64,000 bases of DNA from positions 1 through 64,000 of the forward strand of contig WBMZ01003366.1 of the NCBI GenBank assembly GCA_013400975.1. Reading direction: 5' to 3'. The DNA is from Atrichornis clamosus (Eukaryota; Chordata; Aves; Passeriformes; Menuridae). The notes under the pieces are model-generated. The model searched no databases. It worked only from the letters and a program-made list of their open reading frames with translations, and had not been told where the DNA came from. Both the position numbers and the translations under genes were made by a program. The first letter of the stretch is position 1; every line of letters starts with the position of its first letter. Positions 59,440 to 64,000 of this stretch are shown piece by piece.

Positions 59440-59903
59440 GCATTGTGATGACTCTGTGGGTTATGTCCTCACATCTCGAAAATTGTGTGTGGTTCTGGTC
59501 AGACTGTAATAATTCTGTAAAAACTGTGGGGAAGATCTATCACTGAAGGGATGATCCATCATGGATTGATGGCAACTGAATCAGGAGCAAGTGAACATGT
59601 TGGTAGACAGGCTGGCAGCGGGATGGGTGAGGAAGGGATGATGGACACCTGCAGAATCCAGAGGGAGGAAGGGATGATGGACACCTGCAGAATCCAGAGG
59701 GATGTGAGCAGTGGCTGAAAAGATAAAAAGGCAGCAAATGCTTTTCTTGTGTAGTAATTATTCTGAAACAAGTCAAATTAGGAAGTGTCTAGTTCAAAAC
59801 AAACAAAGGAGATGCCAGGAAAAGAGATATGGAGCTGTGGAATTCTCTGAAGCAGGTTGGAGCAAGAAGTTGCACAAGTTCAAGAAACAAAGGGAGATAT
59901 TCA
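59440..59903 (+). mobile_element. Probable ancient CR1-related LINE fragment
   Basis: Two translated islands fit the end of a CR1-type ORF2. Near 59469-59502 one frame reads SHLENCVWFWS, close to the conserved HLEYCVQFWSP pattern. Near 59797-59890 another frame reads FKTNKG and then ELWNSLKQ, matching the LWNSLP region seen near the C-terminus of older CR1-like LINEs. The sequence between is decayed and holds a 36-bp tandem duplication. Family assignment is from memory. Confidence 0.45.
59631..59702. repeat. Perfect 36-bp tandem duplication
   Basis: The unit beginning ggaagggatgatggacacct and ending agaatccagaggga occurs twice head to tail (59631-59666 and 59667-59702) with no mismatch. As 36 is a multiple of three, reverse frames show a repeated PSGFCRCPSSLP-type peptide, which I regard as an artefact. 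Confidence 0.98.
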
Positions 59904-62411
59904 GAAGAGGAAAACCCATCAACCACATAAACACAACACCTCACCTCAGGCTGTTCTCCAAGCCTCCACTTCACATCCAGGTCTCACACTGTGGGAATTT
60001 AACAGAAAAAAAACAAAGGAAAACTGTTGTATTCCTGTATCTGTTCAGGGGAAAATGCTTTAGACACATTGAGGGCAGGACACTGATCTGGGGACAGATC
60101 CATAATGATGTTTTGATAGGTTTTACCTCCTCAGTTAACATATTTTTAATTTATTGGGGTTTTTCTGCACAGACTAGGAAGTGAGTACACGAACATGTCT
60201 GGTAGGTGAAACATCAAAGATGAAGTGTGGGGAAAAACAACTTATCAATATTCCTTGACTGAGGGTGTGTTGTCAGATCATAAACAGTTTGTGAGAACAT
60301 CACCTGAGAACTGTGTCATTCCCAATAAATGACAACAGGGGAAAAAAAAACTAATATAAAAATAATTCTATTAACTGAAAGAGATCTGATTTTCAAGCCA
60401 CAGACTTAATTATTACAGCGTGCAAGAGGTCTTAAGGAGGGAGGATGAGCCAGTGGGTGGAACAGAGGACTGGAAACCAGTGGGATCCTGTGTTCTCTCT
60501 CAAGATACTGAGAGTTTTCCTGTCAGTTCCCTTGTGGGTACAACCTCTGTTGTTCACAACTTAGTAAGCGAATACAAAAATATGGAGAAAAAGTATTTTG
60601 GATGAGCCCCAAAATTTTAATTTCTTAATGAATTAAAAAGGAAAAACATAATTTTCTGGCAACCAATTTATTCATCAAGATTAACCCTTTTATTATAATT
60701 TTTATGGAGAATAATTTTTTCAAAACATCATGTTCAAAATTAGTAGTGAAACATTTTAAGAACTGACTATTTAAAGATATCAACTTTTTATTTTTTTTAA
60801 TTGTGAACTAGACAGGAACATCTTCAGTCTTTTAATTGACATATTTTAAAAAATAAATTCTTTGTGAAACAGGATTTGTGAAAAAGTATTTTTTTATCTC
60901 TATTGCAAACAACATAAGCCAGAATTATATCCCATAATGAGTTTGTACAACACCAAGAATAATTATGTGCTTGTAACCAGCGCTGATTCTAGAATAATAA
61001 TAACCAAAATTTTAAGTACATTTCTGAATTTTACCTAAACCTTCTAATTACATTTAGATTGTCCACAGAATTGGGCTGCTAAATGAGAATCTGATTGAGC
61101 AGGTGTGGGGATAAAAATAACTTAAACCTGCCCATCTTATCTGCTTGCCCCAACAGCTGGTGTCAGCCTCAGAAAATACAGAAAATGTAAAAAAAGGAAG
61201 ATGGGTTGGACTAAACACCAGCAGAGTATTTTGACTTCCTCCATGGGCTGGATTCAGACCTGGGTTCAGACTTTTGCAGCTGAAAGAAGCCAGTTTGAAT
61301 ACACTGAGATTTCACAGCTCACTTTCCAAAATCATTTATTTATATCTGAGTTGAGACCAATCCAAAAACCTGGATCTCACACTCCAAACATTAAAAAACG
61401 TGATAAAACCTTCAGCCTTTTAACCTCACCCTGCTGATCTTTTCACAGAAGATAACCATTAACCAAGGTTCTCTTTATGTTTTCCAGGTTTTCTGCCCTC
61501 AGCGCAAAAAACCGTGTTCCTCCTGCTCTCCCAGATTTGTGTTTACATGATTCTTCCATGCCCCGTATATTTTGGGATCGCAAACTTTCCTAAACAAGCA
61601 AAACACGATGGGAAAAGCAGCTGTACCCCAGCAAAACTTTCACACAGTTTTTGTCCCATTTTTCCCCCTCACAGGCCTGATGCCTTCCTCAGATTTCCTT
61701 GCAGCAAATGCAGATTTTTCATAGCTGGGCATGATAATCCAAAAATATCACTCTCATAATTAAGAAGCATGTGTGTTCTGCATGTCAATGACCATAGCTG
61801 AGCTCTCTGGACTAAGAACACCAGTGTGAGCTGGAGAGGGATGGCATCTCTTCACCCACCGTGTCCACATGCCCTTTGAGCTTCCATGGCTTCTCAGCAG
61901 ATGAATTCCTTCATCCAGCCAGTTTCAGGAGGCAGATAAAAAATTCCCTCTGCCTCTGAACTGGATTCCATCCTTCTACTGACTGGCATTCAGGTTTTGC
62001 CCAGCATTAGGTAAAAACATTTGTAATCTGGCTCGTGTCCCACACCACTGCTTTAGAACACATGTAAAGACAAAGCAGTTTAAAAAATGTACAGCTTGAA
62101 GCATCATCCCAGCCAAAGAGCTACAACTCCAAGAGAGGACTAAGAGTGTAAACACGAGACTTCTTGTTCCATGTACTCAACATCCTGCAATAATCCCAGC
62201 AGACTCTAAGTGGGGCTTCTCTGGCTTCCTAAACCCCAAGAACCTCGCCCCAGAAGTCAAACATATTCATGTTTGCAGCATTAAGGGACAATTTTTGATG
62301 GGAATGGTGTTTTTTTTAGCCCTTTAGAAACACCAGCCTGCACACGCATCTTCAGATTTTATGAGTCAACCCAGGTGACTTCGAACAGAGCCCCATAACA
62401 ATCCCAAGAAA
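59904..62411. other. Unique AT-rich sequence
   Basis: No gene, RNA or repeat recognised. 60620-60900 is very AT-rich. The longest frame crossing in is 157 codons (plus, 59711-60184), beginning in the old LINE remnant; it is lysine-rich and without a recognised domain. Confidence 0.55.
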
Positions 62412-62640
62412 GATGCAGAGTTAGATGGGATATTGGGGAGGAATTCTTTTCTGTGAGGGTGGGGAGGCCCTGGAACAGATTTCCCAGAGAAGCTGTGGCT
62501 GCCCCATCCCTGGAAGTGTCCAAGGCCAGGTTGAACAGGGCTTGGAGCCTCCTGGGATGCTGGGAGGTGTCCCGGCCCATGGCAAGGTGGTTGGAAATAG
62601 ACCCCTTGCAACCCAAACCATTCCAGGGTTCTATCCTATT
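62412..62640 (+). mobile_element. CR1 LINE, 3'-end fragment
   Basis: agatgcagagttagatggga, tattggggaggaattctttt, ctgtgagggtggggaggccc, aggttgaacagggcttggag, ggtgtcccggcccatggcaa and acccaaaccattccagggtt. A plus frame keeps FPREAVAAPSLEVSKARLN. Compared with the other copies, about 10 bp are missing between ggttggaaatag and accccttgcaacc. Confidence 0.94.
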
Positions 62641-63580
62641 GTTTGCTTGTTCTGGATGAAAGTTCTATCAGGGTAAACCTCAAGGGTTTTAGGTTTTTCA
62701 GCAAACAGAAAAATGGTTCTCTCCTGTCACGCAAAATCTCTAACCCAGCATTTCTCAAGCTTTTCTCACCTCTTCTCTCTTCCATTAACATAATATGGCT
62801 TCCATTTACACCTCCAGGCTGACCACTGTACTTGGAGCTCTGGTTTGGCTACAGCAGTATAAAATAGAAGCTGTATTGGATAAGGATTAGAGCAATCCTG
62901 CCTGTCTGCTAAATATCTCCAGCTCAGCCCTGAGCTTCCTTTCCACAACCAGCTCCCTTGTCAAAGCCCACTGAGAGTGTGTCCCTGCAATTACACTGCC
63001 TGGGTTTTCGGGAGGTGGCTCAATTTCCATTTCAGACAAGGACACTCTGAAGCTAATAAAAAGCAAGTGACTCCCTGCTGAGTATCCTGGTTTTGTTTGC
63101 TGCTATATTATCTATGTTTCTCCAAATGGTTATTAAGGATATTGCTTTCCCTTTCAACTAGTGGAGAATGTGAACTTCTGCCAGCAGTGCCTCCTTCCAC
63201 CCTTTTTGGAGTCTTTTCTGGGTAAAGATGACACTGATGTGCATTGTCCTCCTTCTTCCCAGAGGGGAGCTGGCACAGACTTCAAACAGCACCTGTGACT
63301 GGTTTTTTTAGCAAGCCAGCCCTCACCACTGATATTAAAGTGTCTGCAAAACACCCACCCGGGTCATCAGCACCATTAACTCCCACCTTGTGCTTTCCTC
63401 TGGAGAGCACAAAACTCTTTGCAAATAAGAGGATTATCAGCACCCTTCTCAGATGGGAAGAACCCGATTTGCCCGTTCAGCCAAGCTCTACCCTGAGGCT
63501 CAGGCAGCTCCCAGCCAGACTCCCAGCTCTGTCACTCCTCTGGGGATTATCCTCCCAGCAGAGATGGTGGAAATGAGTGC
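62641..63580. other. Unique sequence, GC rising towards the right
   Basis: No gene supported. The longest frame is 110 codons (plus, 63244-63576), without a recognisable domain. Confidence 0.5.
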
Positions 63581-63704
63581 AGGAGCTCCCATAAATCACT
63601 GCAGGGTGAAGTTCAGGAGCTGAGCTCTCATAAATCACTTCAGGGTGAAGTTCGGGAGTTGAGCTCTCATAAATCATTTCAGGGGGAAGGTCAGGAGCTG
63701 ATCT
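63581..63704. repeat. 39-bp minisatellite, about three copies
   Basis: Units start at 63581 (34 bp, lacking five bases), 63615 and 63654 (39 bp each), with a partial fourth from 63693. Shared core: gagctctcataaatcac, then ttcagggtgaagttc. On the minus strand the period keeps frame and gives repeats of the form VIYESSAPELHP within a 141-codon frame (63477-63902). I do not recognise that as a protein family. Confidence 0.93.
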
Positions 63705-64000
63705 TCGGCCTTTTCCACTGAACACCTTGGCATGTGCACGCAGACCCTTCTGTGCAGTCCCTGCGTGCCACCAAGGCCCCAGGGACAGACCTGGCCTGGA
63801 GGTGGAGTAGACAAGAGAGACTGGAGGGTTGCTGCTGGCTCTTTTCACACCACCCTGGCAACCACAGGGACCCAACAAGGAAACATCCTGCACCTGTGGC
63901 ATCTATCCTGCAACTCCTGCAGCAATCTTATCTCATATCTGTCCTGGAACTCTCAGCTCCCTACACCAGGACCTCACCGTGCAGACGCAGCCCTGCACTG
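63705..64000. other. GC-richer unique edge of window
   Basis: No exon or repeat recognised. The window ends in this segment, so anything extending beyond 64000 cannot be judged. Confidence 0.45.

Noticed and set aside
62359..62676. Several overlapping frames of 66 to 85 codons
   Set aside because: All are shadows of the CR1 copy at 62412-62640.

Overview
This window is vertebrate nuclear DNA and almost certainly avian, probably from a songbird. The main evidence is about two dozen 5'-truncated copies of the CR1 LINE on both strands. They share the CR1 3' end, with core motifs such as GGTTTGGGTTGGAAGG and CTGCCCATGGCAGGG and a short tail built on ATTCTGTG-type units. CR1 is the dominant retrotransposon of birds. 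The wording of most copies (caacctgggatagtgg, then ggtgtccctgcc) is the variant I associate with passerines; that last step is inference. One solo LTR of an avian endogenous retrovirus is also present.

I could not support any complete protein-coding gene, exon chain, rRNA or tRNA. The longest open frames (190, 176, 174, 164 and 157 codons) are frames through CR1 copies, A/T-rich tracts or GC-rich patches, and none shows a domain I recognise. The window is best read as a gene desert or the inside of a very long intron: mostly unique AT-rich sequence, with CR1 fragments covering roughly 7 percent.

Layout. 1-5.7 kb is unique. 5.7-13.3 kb holds five CR1 fragments on both strands. 16.4-17.0 kb is the solo LTR. 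17.9-26.7 kb is a CR1-richer stretch, with one pair of copies sharing extra flanking sequence. 26.8 kb is a (GGGAAA)n tract and 30.0-30.4 kb is a GATA-type array containing five perfect 30-bp units. 31-46.5 kb has further CR1 copies, including one whose tail has grown into a (TAGGA)16 microsatellite. 47.8 kb is a long T tract broken by a 10-N assembly gap. 51.9-52.4 kb pairs a long CR1 copy with a small CpG-dense patch. 52.4-59.2 kb is 6.8 kb with no recognisable repeat or gene. 59.2-59.9 kb carries older LINE remains with a 36-bp tandem duplication, 62.4 kb a last CR1, and 63.6 kb a 39-bp minisatellite.

There is no set of genes working together to describe and no previously undescribed gene system that I can defend. 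The items most worth checking are the CpG-dense patch at 52.23-52.38 kb, the protein-like frame at 41.02-41.27 kb, the shared flank of two CR1 copies at 20.5 and 22.9 kb, and the LINE-tail microsatellite at 45.4 kb.
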